Origin: Dastarcus helophoroides
Taxonomy: Eukaryota; Arthropoda; Insecta; Coleoptera; Bothrideridae
Length of the DNA stretch: 64,000 bases
Assembly: GCA_028583605.1 (NCBI GenBank)
Contig: CM053327.1
Location: 18,773,629 to 18,837,628 of the forward strand
Direction: 5' to 3'
Made by a program: the position numbers and the translations under genes. Of the stretch, positions 1 to 11,428 are shown piece by piece. Position 1 is the stretch's first letter. The number at the start of each line of letters is the position of its first letter. Under the pieces are notes generated by a model, which saw only the letters and a program-made list of their open reading frames with translations, ran no database searches and was not told the DNA's origin.

Positions 1-872
1 AGCAATATATTAAACTAATAAAATTGGAAATGATGATTCAATAATTGAATTTTAAAATACGGTGGAATCAATTTCAAAAGATATTTTACACAGTTTAACT
101 TTAAGTAATAAATTTCTGTTCTAGTCAACAAGTTGAAAAAAATTTGAATTTAATTTTGAGAAGTAGAAGTATTTCGTTTTAGAATTGCATTAAAAATTTC
201 AAAAATAGTTTAAAACATTATGCCTCTTAAAATACGCTTCCGATAATAATAGTACTTCGCGCTCATAAATTGATGATAATGCAATCTTGTTCTCCCACAA
301 ATAAACGTTTCTTTGTAAGATCAGAACGATAATTACATAATTTGTGTATGATATAAGGCAGTTTACGCTATCTTGCGCCATTTTAATCACAAGTCATAAA
401 ATGTTTTACTTATATCTGAGGGAAACCACAAATAAAGCTGAATAAATCCAAATATCAGCTTAATAAAATTAAGCCGTTCGTTTAAGGAGAGTAATTTCTT
501 CCTCCTTAATTTAATTATCACATTAAATGTTTTCCTCTTTTCAACGTCGCGCGAATATACGTTCCTGCAGTTAATAGAAAAAAAAAACATAACAAAGTGA
601 GCACAACTAACAACGGCAACAAAAGCTTAATTACATCTTTGAACTCTGAAGAGTTTTGGTTCGAATAATCGAAGGCAAAGCTGCTCGTAAGTCTATTGCT
701 CCAGGATCAATTATAGAGATTAAACAGTCGCTTTTAAGTAACAACCTCTTAGATATATCGTATTTTTAAGGAAATGCACTTACACGACTATATAAATTGA
801 AATTGTTACAAGATATTACTATTAATTATTTAATTTAATCTTTGAAATGTACTAAACAATAAAAAGCGCTTT
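1..872. other. No gene recognised
   Basis: AT-rich sequence with only short chance open frames on the minus strand. I see no splice-like coding block, RNA gene or repeat boundary. The next feature is flanked by a TA dinucleotide at its right edge. Confidence 0.5.
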
Positions 873-874
873 TA

Positions 875-2709
875 TACCGGGTGTTTTTTTTAGTTGGGAG
901 GTTACCTTTATATGGAGTACTACTTACTATAAAGACAAACTGATGTTGTCGATAGGGCTAATTGGCGCTAAACTATCTTCTAAAAATATTGTCAACTTCC
1001 CCCCACTACCGGTTGTACCGGAAGTAGACATCAACTTTCTTATTTTAAAAAGCAACCCCCAAATTTTATATTTTATTTGGATTTTACGTAAAAAAATAAG
1101 GAGAGTTTATGTATACATGTTTATTGCTAGCTTTGATAGTTTTAAAGATATTTCAATTTTTGAAAAAAAAACGACTGAAAAGGTTATTTTGACTCTTCGT
1201 ATCTTTTTTATTATTTGCAGTAAAAACATGAAATTTGGGTTGAAGTCACAAAATATTGTAAAGACTATAATAACGTAATCAGATTTTACATTTATTATAC
1301 AGGGTTACGGAAATGTTATAATCTTTGCTGTCTTTGTTTTATTTAAAAACTCTGTTTTTTTAAATGGGAACTATATGTTTTTCAATCATTTTTGGATTCT
1401 TCACATAAAAAGAAGAAAAAAGTGATATTACTAATTTTTTAAAATTTTGTGCCGTTACAGAGGTATTTTACATAAATCTCAAAATACAAAGAATCAAACA
1501 TGTCTTTTTTGTTCAAGTAGGAAGTTAACTGTAGGCAATAAAAGTTTCAAGAATTAATCATAATAAGTAATAGGAAAAAAGAAATAATTGAAAAAAAAAT
1601 TACATCAAGAACAACAAGGACGATCTTCTGTTTCAATACATTTAAAGGCATATTTTAAGATTTCGAATTGAGTATCGTTTTTAAACACATCCGATTGTTC
1701 CTGGCAATATGCTTGTTATGCAGTAGTCGTAAAAAAATCACTAAAAAATTTCCATTTCGATTTTCATTATAAAATTTAACGCTTACAGATCCTGAGTTCT
1801 AATCTAACAGCATAACAGTTAAAGGACGAATTGTCTTGAACATTTGTTGATTTTTATTACTCCAAAAATGAGAAGTCTGTTTAACAAACCATTTTTACGA
1901 AACATACATTCGTGGCTCCCTAAACATTTTTCAATAAGTATTCTAGCCATTAGTCAAAAACTTATTCGTCTTGTACGGTTATGTTTTAAATGTTATTTAG
2001 CCTAAAATTTTTAGGCCTTGTAATTATGTTTTTTTTTGAAAATTTTGTTTTCTACTACCAAGCTGCAACTAGAGAAAAAAAAGAAATATTTTTCTTTTTT
2101 ATTTTGAATTATATCGCTGTAACGGTGCAAAATTTCAAAAAATTAGTCATATAACTTTTTTCTTCTTTTTACGTGAGGAATCCAAAAATGATTAAAAAAC
2201 TCATAGTTCCTATTTAAAAAAGCAGAGTTTTTTTGAATAAAACAAAAACAATAAAGATCATAAAATTTCCATCACCCTGTATAATAAATGTAAATTTTGA
2301 TTACCTTATTATAGTCTTTATAATATTTCGTGACTTCCACCCAAGTTTCATGTTTTTACTGCAAATAATAAAAAAGATACAAAGAGTCAAAATAACCCTC
2401 TTTTCTGTCATTTTTTTTTTCGAAAAATTGAAATATCTTTCAAACTATCGAAGATAGCAAAAAACTTGTATTCATTAACTCACCTTATTTTTCTACGTAA
2501 AATCCAAAAAAAGTATAAAATTTGGGGGTTGCTATTTAAAATAAGAAAGTTGATGTCTACTTCCGGTATAACTGGAAGTGGGGGGAAATTGAAAATATTT
2601 TTGAAAGGTAGTTTAGCTCCGATTAGCCCCATCGACAAAATCAGTTTGCCTTTATAATAAGTGATACTCCATATGAAGGTAACCTCCCAACTAAAAAAAA
2701 CACCCGGTA
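875..2709. mobile_element. Foldback element with ~600-bp inverted arms, TA-flanked
   Basis: The ends read TACCGGGTGTTTTTTTTAGT and its inverse, ACTAAAAAAAACACCCGGTA. The left arm (875 to about 1480) and the right arm (about 2110 to 2709) remain recognisable inverse copies throughout, with scattered mismatches. The element is flanked by TA on both sides (873-874 and 2710-2711), the target duplication expected for the Tc1/mariner superfamily. The short unpaired centre, about 1480-2110, holds no recognisable transposase. Open frames at 943-1278 and 2466-2657 lie inside the arms and are not genes. It is most simply a non-autonomous, long-armed DNA element. Confidence 0.8.
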
Positions 2710-2839
2710 TACATGGTCAGTCATAAAGAATGGGCCAATTATAAGCTGGCTATACTAGACACCAAAATATTACGATTCAGCTCAACATGACTTATGTCAA
2801 TGTCGCTTATTTAAAAGATACAGGGGGTTCAATATTTAA

Positions 2840-3745
2840 ATTTTATTTTGAATTTTCTCAATAATTGAGAAAGTTTTGATGCTATAAATTTCAAACTTAA
2901 GAACTTGAGAATTACGAATTTTAGTTTTATTTCGATCTTCCCCCAGAGGGCGCTAGTTTCATATCATTATTTACGTAAATTAAAACATATTTTTTTATCT
3001 GTTAAAACCTAAAAGAAGTAAAGGGTATAAAAAAACAAATACTTTCATAAAGAAAAGGTACTCTTGTTTAGGTCGTCTAAATCCATCGGTTTTTAAGTTA
3101 TTTGAGTTTAAAAGATTCAATGTATATTTTGCTATGACTTTTTTTATTCTTAAACCATGCAAAAATATAAAGAAGCAATCAAAGTAACAGTAAATAATAA
3201 TAACAATTATAAGAATAATAAACTTAAAATCCAATGTTTCAGTTCTTTACCATCTACCTCAATAAATTTCAAAGTACACTGTCTTATATGTATAACTGAA
3301 AATTTCCCTAGTATTTTTAAATGTATTTGTTGCTTCTTGGATTATTTGCTGCCACTGTTGAAGAGAATTAATTTTTTTTTGATAAACTTAATCCTTCAAA
3401 TTAAAAAAAAAAAATATCGTAATATCTGTGCTTCAAAAAATCACAAAAAATAACATTGAAATGTTTAAATGCAAATAACCTATTTATAAACCGACAAATA
3501 TAGATGGCTTAAACAAAAGTACATTTTCTTTTTTGTAAAATTGATCATTCCTTTAAATTCTCCACTTGATTTAAGCACAACTTAACAAATAAAACAGATA
3601 TGTTTTAATTTAACACCCTCTAGGAGAAAGGTCAAAATGTTGTAATTCTAATTCCTACACCAAAAAACATAAAACTTTCAAATTTTAGATTTATAGCATT
3701 AAAACTATATCAATTATTGAGATTTTTTTATTTTTGCAGTTTTTT
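2840..3745. repeat. Inverted-repeat element, arms ~150 bp
   Basis: The left arm near 2860-3010 contains CTCAATAATTGAGAAAG, GATGCTATAAAT and AGAGGGCGCTAG. The inverse of 3575-3725 repeats these in order, with CTCAATAATTGATATAG, AATGCTATAAAT and TAGAGGGTGTTA. The interior is AT-rich and without a recognisable protein. Exact ends and a target duplication could not be fixed. The right edge is cut by the LINE fragment that begins near 3745. Confidence 0.5.
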
Positions 3746-5570
3746 AAGGCAAGCGCCGCCTCTCGCATCCTAGTTTTCACTGCCGTCCGTTGAGGCATTT
3801 ATGCTCCATGAGATTTCCCGCCTCCCTAGCCTCCTGCACATCTTCCTTCCAGGAGTGCTTTTTGGGCCATCTTTCCATAGACATTCGTTTCAGATGCTCA
3901 TACCACTTCAGCCGTTTGACTTCTATTGTCTCTATGATGTCAATGTCAATCTCCGCTCTGATATCCACATTTCTGATTCGGTCTAGTTTCGTCAGCCGAC
4001 AGCATCGCCTCCAATAATCCATTTCCATCGCTCTTATTTTGGATTTATTTTTTCTGTGTACCTTCCATACTTCTGCTCCGTGTAAACCTATACTTTTAAC
4101 AATCGTTTTGTATATTCCAATTTTGTTTTTCTTTTCTATTTTTGAGTTCCACAGAAGATTATTTAATTGTCTTGTAGCAGTTCTAGCCTGTCCCATCCTT
4201 AATTTAATCTCGTAGTTACTGTCGCTATCAGATGTTATTGTGACACCTAGATATTTGATACTTTTCGTTTGTTTTATTATTTTAGAGCCTAATTCCAGAT
4301 TTTTTCCTTCACCTTCTACCACAAGATATTCTTATTTATTTGTATTGATTTCAAGACCTCAGTTAGAATACTCGTCATCAAGTTTTCGCAGCATATAACT
4401 GACATCATCCTTGTCTTCAGCTAGTAAGGTCTGTTGATCTGCAAAATAGAGAGTGAATAGCTTCTCATTTTCAATATGTATACCCATATTGTAACATTTC
4501 TTTTGCCATGAGATTAAGGTTTCATTCAAAAATATTTTAATAGTGTTGGCGCTATACAGTAGCCCAGTTTTAGGCCTTTAGTAATTCTAATTTTTCTCGA
4601 AAACACTTTTCCAATTTTGATGTGGGCGGTCATGGTTTCCTATAGCTGTTTCGTTGTATTTATATATATTTGACTCGCCCCTTGGTTTTTCATAGCTTTT
4701 TACAGAAGTTGCAAAGAAACGCTGTCATAGGCTTTGGTTAAATCGATGAAGACCATATGAGTTTCAAGAAAATGAGCTAAACGTTTTTCTATAACCTATA
4801 TATAATACCTATAACCTATATATAATAGTAAAGATGCCTTCATGCAGGATCTACCAGATCGGAAACCATTTTGCTCCTCAATGTCTTTTATTTGGCTTTC
4901 TATACGGTTTTTAATGCTTTTTCCACGTACTCGAGATAGGGAGTTTGTAATAGTTATACCTATATTTGTCACGGTCACCTTTTTTGTATATATTAGTTAT
5001 ATAGGCCTTTGTCCATTCTGGTGGTAATTTATTTCCCGCAAGGAACCGCAAGAATACGAGAAGACTAGAATTTGAGGTCCCCGTTTCATTTGGTTCATTT
5101 GGAACTCCTCCTAGTCCTGGTGATTTATCATTTTTTAGGTTTCGTAATACTCTTTGAACTTCTTCAAGTGTTATCATAGCGTCTAGTTCTTCTTCACCAC
5201 TTCCCTGTCCGTCGTACTTATCTAAATACTCTAAATCTTGTTGAAATGCATGAAAAGTTTGGAGTAATGTCTTGTCCACTCTTCTATTGGAATAATATTC
5301 AAGCCTTGTACTCTTCCATCCGTTAGTTTGGAGACCTTTTATTATTTTCTAGGCCGCCGTAGATTTCGGTTGAACCGATGTAGGCATCAATTTCTTTGCA
5401 TTTATGCTCCCACTGTTCGTTCTTTGCTTTTAGCACTGAGTTTTTCACTTCTCTATTCAATCGAGCAGACTGTTTTCTGTCTCTCACATTATTCGTTTGT
5501 AACCATTTGTGATAGGCTTGTTTTTTGTCTTGTATAATATTGCCCAACTCATCTGTCCACCAGGGTGAGG
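3745..5570 (-). mobile_element. RTE-type LINE relic (endonuclease-RT linker and RT), broken
   Basis: Minus-strand pieces in consecutive order cover a non-LTR retrotransposon. They are the linker after the endonuclease (5323-5547, with QAYHKWLQTNN), the RT fingers (4911-5279, with LKNDKSPGLGGVPNE and LPPEWTKAYITNIYKKGD), the palm motif QNGFRSGRSC near 4850, and the active-site region near 4440. The last segment (3777-4322) holds YLGVTITSD and the C-terminal RLKWYEHLKRM. The order and motifs fit the RTE/BovB group as I know it; the clade is inferred. The frame is shifted or stopped in at least four places. The catalytic box reads FADQ instead of FADD, so this copy cannot encode an active polymerase. 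Confidence 0.85.
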
Positions 5571-6700
5571 AATTTCAAAAAAAAAACTAGTTAAATTTTG
5601 AACGCCTCTTAAACCAGCGATATTGGTATAAGACATGTTTGAGCTCAATCATAATATTTTGCTATCTAGTATCTCAGTTTAGTGTTAGTGCATTCTTCCT
5701 TATTTACCCTGTATATATTTGTAAACCAACTTACTTCCAGTAAACCTTCAATTTTATTATTACTCGTACCTTCTGTTTAAGTAAATTTCAAGTTGGTTTG
5801 ATAGTAGCTAGGTTAAGTAAAAAGATGTAACAAAACTAACTATCAAAATTGTAAATAGAAAGTTGTGATTAAATGACTCTCTTATTTCGATTAGAATGCG
5901 TTCAGAGTTATTTAATATTTTTTAATTAATACTTATTTAGTAGAGATTCAAAACATAATTTGCTGCTTGACGTTTGCTTAGAATCTTTTTGAAATTAAAG
6001 TGGAAGGAAAATAATTAAATAGCAATAAAAGTTTAATAGACATTTATTGTACTGAATTATACAAGCACACTTTTTTATTTATAAGTTCTATGAAAAATTG
6101 AAGATAAAAATGTATTTCTTTGTTAGAAAACAACAACAGCTTACGTCTTTTAGCCTACTTAAACTCATCTGCATCAATTTCTGAAACAATGCACTTATTA
6201 TCCGATTACTGTGTTTAAATGGTCAACTTTCGGTTGCATAACTTTACCAGATTCTAGTTAATGTACTTACTAAGAAGCTTAAAATTAAACTACACAGATC
6301 TGAAGAGCTGTAATCAATATATGCAGAAGATGTTCATTATCTCTCCTTGTTAGGTATTAAGGATTAAATCTTATACTGACAAGAAAAAAAGTTATCAACT
6401 TTATGTACGCAATAAAAGTATACAGAAAACATACATTTACCATATATATGTGTCCGAAAAATAATAAGATCCTTAAACATCTCCTCATGTGATCAGATAG
6501 AATCGATTTAAACAAACCTGGCTTATTAATAGTTTTAAAATGCCCCGTTTAGGAGATATAGGCCTTCAAACAAAAATAAAATTTTCTTGTGTATATAATT
6601 AAGAAACGAAACGTTCAATTATGTTAATATTTGGCTCGGTTATGTTTTAGATAATTACGAGCATTACGAAAAAGTAAATAGTGGCGCCTATTGCAGATCC
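5571..6700. other. No gene recognised
   Basis: AT-rich intergenic DNA. I see no conserved coding block on either strand, no inverted termini and no RNA gene. Confidence 0.5.
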
Positions 6701-6762
6701 CAAAGAAAAGAAATGTTTTAATTCATTCTTTTTTATATACATGCCCTCCGTGAAATTATACA

Positions 6763-6996
6763 TTGTACCGTGATCCGTTTTACGGATTTTATAAATTGGA
6801 TTGGTTGCATGGTAAATGTCAAATTATATGTAAATTAAAACATTCCAATCACAATCCCCTAATAGCAAAACTGAGAGTAAGATTCAAAAAAGTTAACCAG
6901 AAGGTAGTAAGGTATATCATCAGTACTAACAAGTTACTAAATTCTGATATAAAGGAAAGAATGCAAAGAGAAATAAATGAGGCATTATAAACCCCA
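6763..6996 (+). mobile_element. LINE endonuclease fragment (RTE-like)
   Basis: A 75-residue open frame ends with NPLIAKLRVRFKKV followed by LLNSDIKERMQREINEAL. This matches the layout just after the catalytic SDH-like motif of RTE-type LINE endonucleases, where a stretch xHxxLxAKLRxR precedes a helical linker. Here the motif reads SNHNPL, so the catalytic Asp is lost. The fragment stops abruptly at 6990 and abuts a different LINE family. Possibly the same family as the minus-strand relic at 3745-5570, which would supply the following part of the protein. Confidence 0.55.
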
Positions 6997-7660
6997 ATGG
7001 ACGGTAAAATCCTCCAGATGGGATCTAACCTGCCTATCCTAGGAGTAAATGCGAGCACTAACTTCTCTTGGGACGATCATGTGAGCGCCATTGCCATGTC
7101 CGCCTCTCAGAAGCTAGGCTTTCTTTTTAGAACTAAAAAGTACTTCACATCTCATCAGCTACTCACACTGTACAAAGCTCAAGTTAGGCCAATACTGGAA
7201 TACTGTTCTCATGTTTGGAGTTCAGCCCCAAAGCACACTTTACCTGTTTTGGATTCAATTCAAAGAAGAACCATTCTCCTAATTGATGATGAGAGTTTGA
7301 CCGATTCTCTCGAAACACTAGAGCACAGGCGAATGGTTGGTGACTTGTCTTTTTTCTACAAGCATTATCAAGGGAAATGCTTGCAGGAACTAATAAGATT
7401 GATCCCCCAAGGGTAAGATTTTTGAGGTATACACGACAGTCGGAGACACCAAATTCCTGTGCGGTCCAGCTTGACACAGTAAGGACTATAGGATTCCAAG
7501 CTACGGAACTCGTTACCGAAAGGAATTTTCCCCGAATATTACAACCTATTCTTGTTTAAGAAGGCGGTTCATCGCCATCAATCCTTGTTTCTGCATCCTA
7601 CTCGCAGTGCTTTGAAGGCATAATGGGGTTACCCTTTGCGAGAGGATTAAACTTTAAAAA
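6997..7660 (+). mobile_element. Jockey/CR1-like LINE, 3' fragment
   Basis: The open frame 6997-7416 carries the end of a reverse transcriptase: GKILQMGSNLPILGVNASTN, then YKAQVRPILEYCSHVWSSAP, then LDSIQRRTILLIDDESLTDS. A frameshift near 7410 moves the reading to 7377-7559, which continues the C-terminal tail (SCAVQLDTVRTIGF). The 3' end reads ACTCGCAGTGCTTTGAAGGC and runs into an A-rich tail near 7655. The same family occurs on the minus strand at 20000-23985, and shorter pieces lie at 48890-49480 and 56660-56712. It is 5'-truncated, as is common for LINE insertions. Confidence 0.8.
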
Positions 7661-9308
7661 AAAAAATAAGAACTTATCAAGAATTAATTGAAGATAGTGA
7701 TTGAATTTGGATGAATCGGAAAATCAATCAATGATAAATACCTGAAAAAGGTTAAGAAAAAATCTTCATCACTGTTGTATTACAATTAGTGAGATTGTTG
7801 AAGAAGTTTACACAAAAAGAATTTTTTACCAATCTTTTTTGACAGTTCGTTTTACTTCTACTCATACAAATAATATAATCCCCGAGAACATAATAAAATA
7901 GAGTAAGGGAGTCATTACTTTGATTAAAAATAGCATTAACGAATGAATTTTATTTAAAAACTTCGGTGTTCCGTATTTCTGGTTTAGTGGTTTAGTCCTA
8001 AGCAAACTGCACAAAGCTCAAAATCACTTAACTCAATGTTACCAAAATACACAAAAATATTTACGCTGCCCAAAACCTTACCCTATTCATATAATTCCAA
8101 ACGTCCATCTGTACGTAATTAATTGAAATATTGCAATTATTTGTTAAAATCTTTAAAATATTATTCCTTTTGTTATATTGTTTATTTAAAATTTTTGAAG
8201 AAATGTAGCAAGAAAAATTATATGAATTATCATAATAACGAAAAGGATTTATCAAAGATATTTATCGCGAAAGCACAAAAGGTGGCAATGTCTACAATTT
8301 ACGATAATTTGTTTAAAGTATTCTCACAATGTTCCTTCTAAGAATCATGAAAGGGGTGAAATTTCTATTACAACTGCAAGTTTTATTTGTAAAGAACAAT
8401 ATTATGAAATGTTGATAGGCGCAATTCTTTTTGTCGTAGGACAAATGGTAGGTGGATTTTCAGCCTTTTGCTTTTATATTTGGGTTAAATTAATATACCT
8501 TACTTTAGTATAAATAATTACTAAAGTCCTTTCAACCAACATGAATATTTTACTTTTGAATTTTTAAGCATGCACAAGTCCCTTAAATTTTATTTGCGAT
8601 TTTGTTCCATAATACAACTTATACAATTTAAATCAGATGCTATCTACCCTCTCTTTGAAGATGCAAGAGACAGATAATAGATATTTGTTTAAGAAAACAA
8701 ACAAATCAAGAGTCTAATTATCGACTTAACATTTAACAAACACTGCTGCATTATCTACTAAATTTAATCTCGGTAACAGTATTATATTTTCGAAGATCAC
8801 AAAGATAAGAAACGCTGCCGTGGAGGGCTTTACATCACGAGATAAACACGCACCATTTTAAGGCAAGTGAAGTTACTTCATAAATTATAGTATAAAGTCT
8901 CTCCACTTTTGTCTGATATATATTTTAGCGCTGTTGCTGTTTCTAAAATGAAAAACAACTTTCGCTTTCCTTCTCTTATAATTCAAATAAAATGTAAATA
9001 GGGCGCCTCTTTAAAGTTCCATTTAGGCCACAAACTATAGTCTGCGAACATTAGGTTTTACATGATACATCGATAGATCTGACCTTAGCTTTATCCATAC
9101 CAATACTTTTTTAAAACATTGATAATTTCTTACATAGTAGTTAAAGTCGTATTACCAATAGTATCCTCACAAGTTTCTAGGCACTAGGTGAATGTTCTTT
9201 TTTGAGCATCTTCGGCGTAGTTACGTTCAGCTCAACGTAATGCTGTAATGCTATAAATTGTATCATTACAAAGTGTGCACTAGAATGCTAGCGCCCCGTA
9301 TTCACTGA
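7661..9308. other. No gene recognised
   Basis: AT-rich intergenic DNA with short overlapping open frames (8061-8341) of biased composition that resemble no protein I know. No terminal inverted repeats were found. Confidence 0.45.
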
Positions 9309-9940
9309 TGTAACGGTACGTTTACACTAGACATTTTATTCTGTCCATTTCTTTCTGAGATAAAATATACTGAGGGTGCGTTAAGATTAGAGTCTTATTT
9401 CATAATAGAAATCTAAGGTTTCTGACACTAAATTTCCTTGCCCGTTTACACTATGACACAAATGTAGCTGATTAAAATTGCTGACACTTCTAGCTGAGAT
9501 AAAGTGTCGACATAAAATGTCTTTGCTCCATTAAATAATCAAGATGTGATTAGGTCTAAATCTATTCAACTCTGTAACCAATGATTTGCAAATAGATTTT
9601 GTCTAATTAAATTTGCAAATTATTTATATGGAATAGTATCTCAATACAATAATTAATCGCATGAAATATCTCAAGAGAAAGTAGACCACTACAAATTCTG
9701 AGATATATGTCAGACAGTGGCTGCAATTTGTGTCGAGTGATTTATCTCAGTTCTGTGATTACTCTCAGATAGCTTCTGTCAGGATGGTTTACACTTGATA
9801 TATTATTATGTCAGAGAAAGATGTATGGAATAAAGTGTCTGATCTAAACGCACTCTACGTGTTAGCTGTCCCGAGAGAAGCTATCCGAGACCTACAAAGA
9901 AATGTACGGAATAAAGTGTCTACTGTAAACGTACCGTTTA
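9309..9940. mobile_element. Non-autonomous element with TIRs and subterminal repeats
   Basis: The left end, ACGGTACGTTTACACTAGAC, is mirrored by the inverse of the right end, ACGGTACGTTTACAGTAGAC. The similarity continues inward for about 45 bp (left ATTTTATTCTGTCCATTTCT, right ACTTTATTCCGTACATTTCT). Variants of CTGAGATAAA and of AAAGTGTC recur many times between the ends, in both orientations. Such subterminal clusters are typical transposase-binding sites in hAT and related elements. No coding capacity is seen, and no convincing target duplication could be assigned. An open frame at 9808-10086 crosses from this element into the next one and is not a gene. Confidence 0.6.
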
Positions 9941-9965
9941 TACTTGTCTCTAAACTGTTACATTA

Positions 9966-10963
9966 TGGTAGATATCCATTTGAGAGTAAAACTCGCGCAA
10001 GTATCTCTCTAGAGTGTTCTCGCAAGTCGACACATGTTTACGAGCACATATCCGAGAGTAACTATCGGAAAGTTTTGTGTCGATAGTAGCATCTCAAGTG
10101 TATACTAATTCTTTTCACTAGCGGAGAGTTACTTGCAAAAATCGAACATGTTTCGAATTTTGCGACTTCTCGCAGAAAGGTTTTCAAAATTATCAGCAAA
10201 AAGGAGTGGTCTAAAGACAAAGTTATAAATTTAGTCAGTATTTATGAAGAAAATCCTTCTTTATGGGACGAAAATAAAAAATCAAAATTTCAGGTTGATG
10301 ACGGAGAAAAGAAACTAAATTATTTACATTTAGGGATACATGCTGCAAACTGGAATACGAATCACCTAAATTTCATTTCAATAATAACGGTTTTTTTCTC
10401 TACTTGTTGCTAGTATGATATACTTGTCTGATGCTAGAAAACGCGATGTTACTATTATTTGATCATACACAAAAATATCTCTCAGTTTTGTGTCCAGTTT
10501 GGCTATTAATGGCCCAATTGAATCAATGATATATTGAAGTTGAACTGCACTCATTCGTACAAAATTTCGGAACTGTTGAGCATCTTTAATTTTTGGTTCA
10601 CTTCTGAATATAGAGCATGCCCCTAATTTTGCCCTTCGTTGAATCCACGGTTTTACCCAACAGCTATACTGTTTTGTTTTTTTTTAATAAAGCAAAAGCA
10701 ATAATAACCACTCGACGTTTTTCATGATTCATTTTTTGATCACTTTTGTCTTTTGCCACAACCAAGATTATACGGGAACTCGCAGAAACTGATCGCTAAT
10801 AGTGGATACGCTTTGGAGAGTGTATTTCTGCGAGAGCCTTATCCAAGAGATATTCGTACCTTTCGAGAGTTAAACTTTTTGAAATCGTCTCTTAAATGGC
10901 AACTCATTTTTTAGTACTCTCGCAACAGACTCGCGCAAGTTACTCTCAAATGGATACCTACCT
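9966..10963. mobile_element. PIF/Harbinger transposon relic, TTA target duplication
   Basis: The termini are TGGTAGATATCCATTTGAGA and, inverted, AGGTAGGTATCCATTTGAGA. They are flanked by TTA at 9963-9965 and 10964-10966, the 3-bp duplication known for PIF/Harbinger. Two coding relics support the assignment. On the plus strand at about 10201-10330 a MADF/Myb-like stretch reads KEWSKDKVINLVSIYEENPS followed by LWDE. On the minus strand at about 10390-10575 the N-terminal part of a Harbinger nuclease reads RMSAVQLQYIIDSIGPLIAK and then SRFLASDKYI. PIF/Harbinger elements are known to encode exactly these two proteins. Most of the nuclease, including its DDE residues, is missing. Several ACTCTCGCAA-like motifs cluster near both ends. 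Confidence 0.85.
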
Positions 10964-10966
10964 TTA

Positions 10967-11428
10967 CAACAAATGCTCCCTGCTAGTATTCGCCTTTAGG
11001 GACAAAAATATTTTTTACAAACTATTTTCGAGGGTTTTTAAATTATAAATTCCGGTTTTTTTTGACAGATTAATTGATGAACTAATAAATAAAGCTAATG
11101 TCCACAAACAAACATCTACTAAAGAACTACAGCATTCTTGAATATCATTTCCTTTTTAATGACCTTACGGCATTAAGAGGACCTTATAAGATTTGTAAAC
11201 CATTGTGCATTTAATGATGAAATGTTAAAAGTGTAGAGTAATTTTGATAATTAATTTTTCTTCGGTGTAAAGCTAATTTAACAAATTATTCCAATTTAGT
11301 TATTTCGTGGCCAAATAACAAATAACTATTAGGTGCCTAGGCCGCGAGACAACTCTTTGGCGCACCGAGAAAAATATTATCGCGGAGGCTTGACAATCTT
11401 GACGTCGCTAAAGGGTTTCGTCCCCGAG
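10967..11428. other. No gene recognised
   Basis: Short intergenic stretch between two transposon relics. Slightly GC-richer near 11330-11428; no coding block recognised. Confidence 0.45.

Noticed and set aside
943..1278. 111-residue open frame
   Set aside because: It lies in the inverted arm of a foldback element; its partner arm carries a disrupted mirror copy.
7184..7477. 97-residue minus-strand frame
   Set aside because: Antisense shadow of the jockey-like LINE fragment.
9808..10086. 92-residue plus-strand open frame
   Set aside because: It spans the junction of two transposable elements and includes both TIRs, so it is not a gene.
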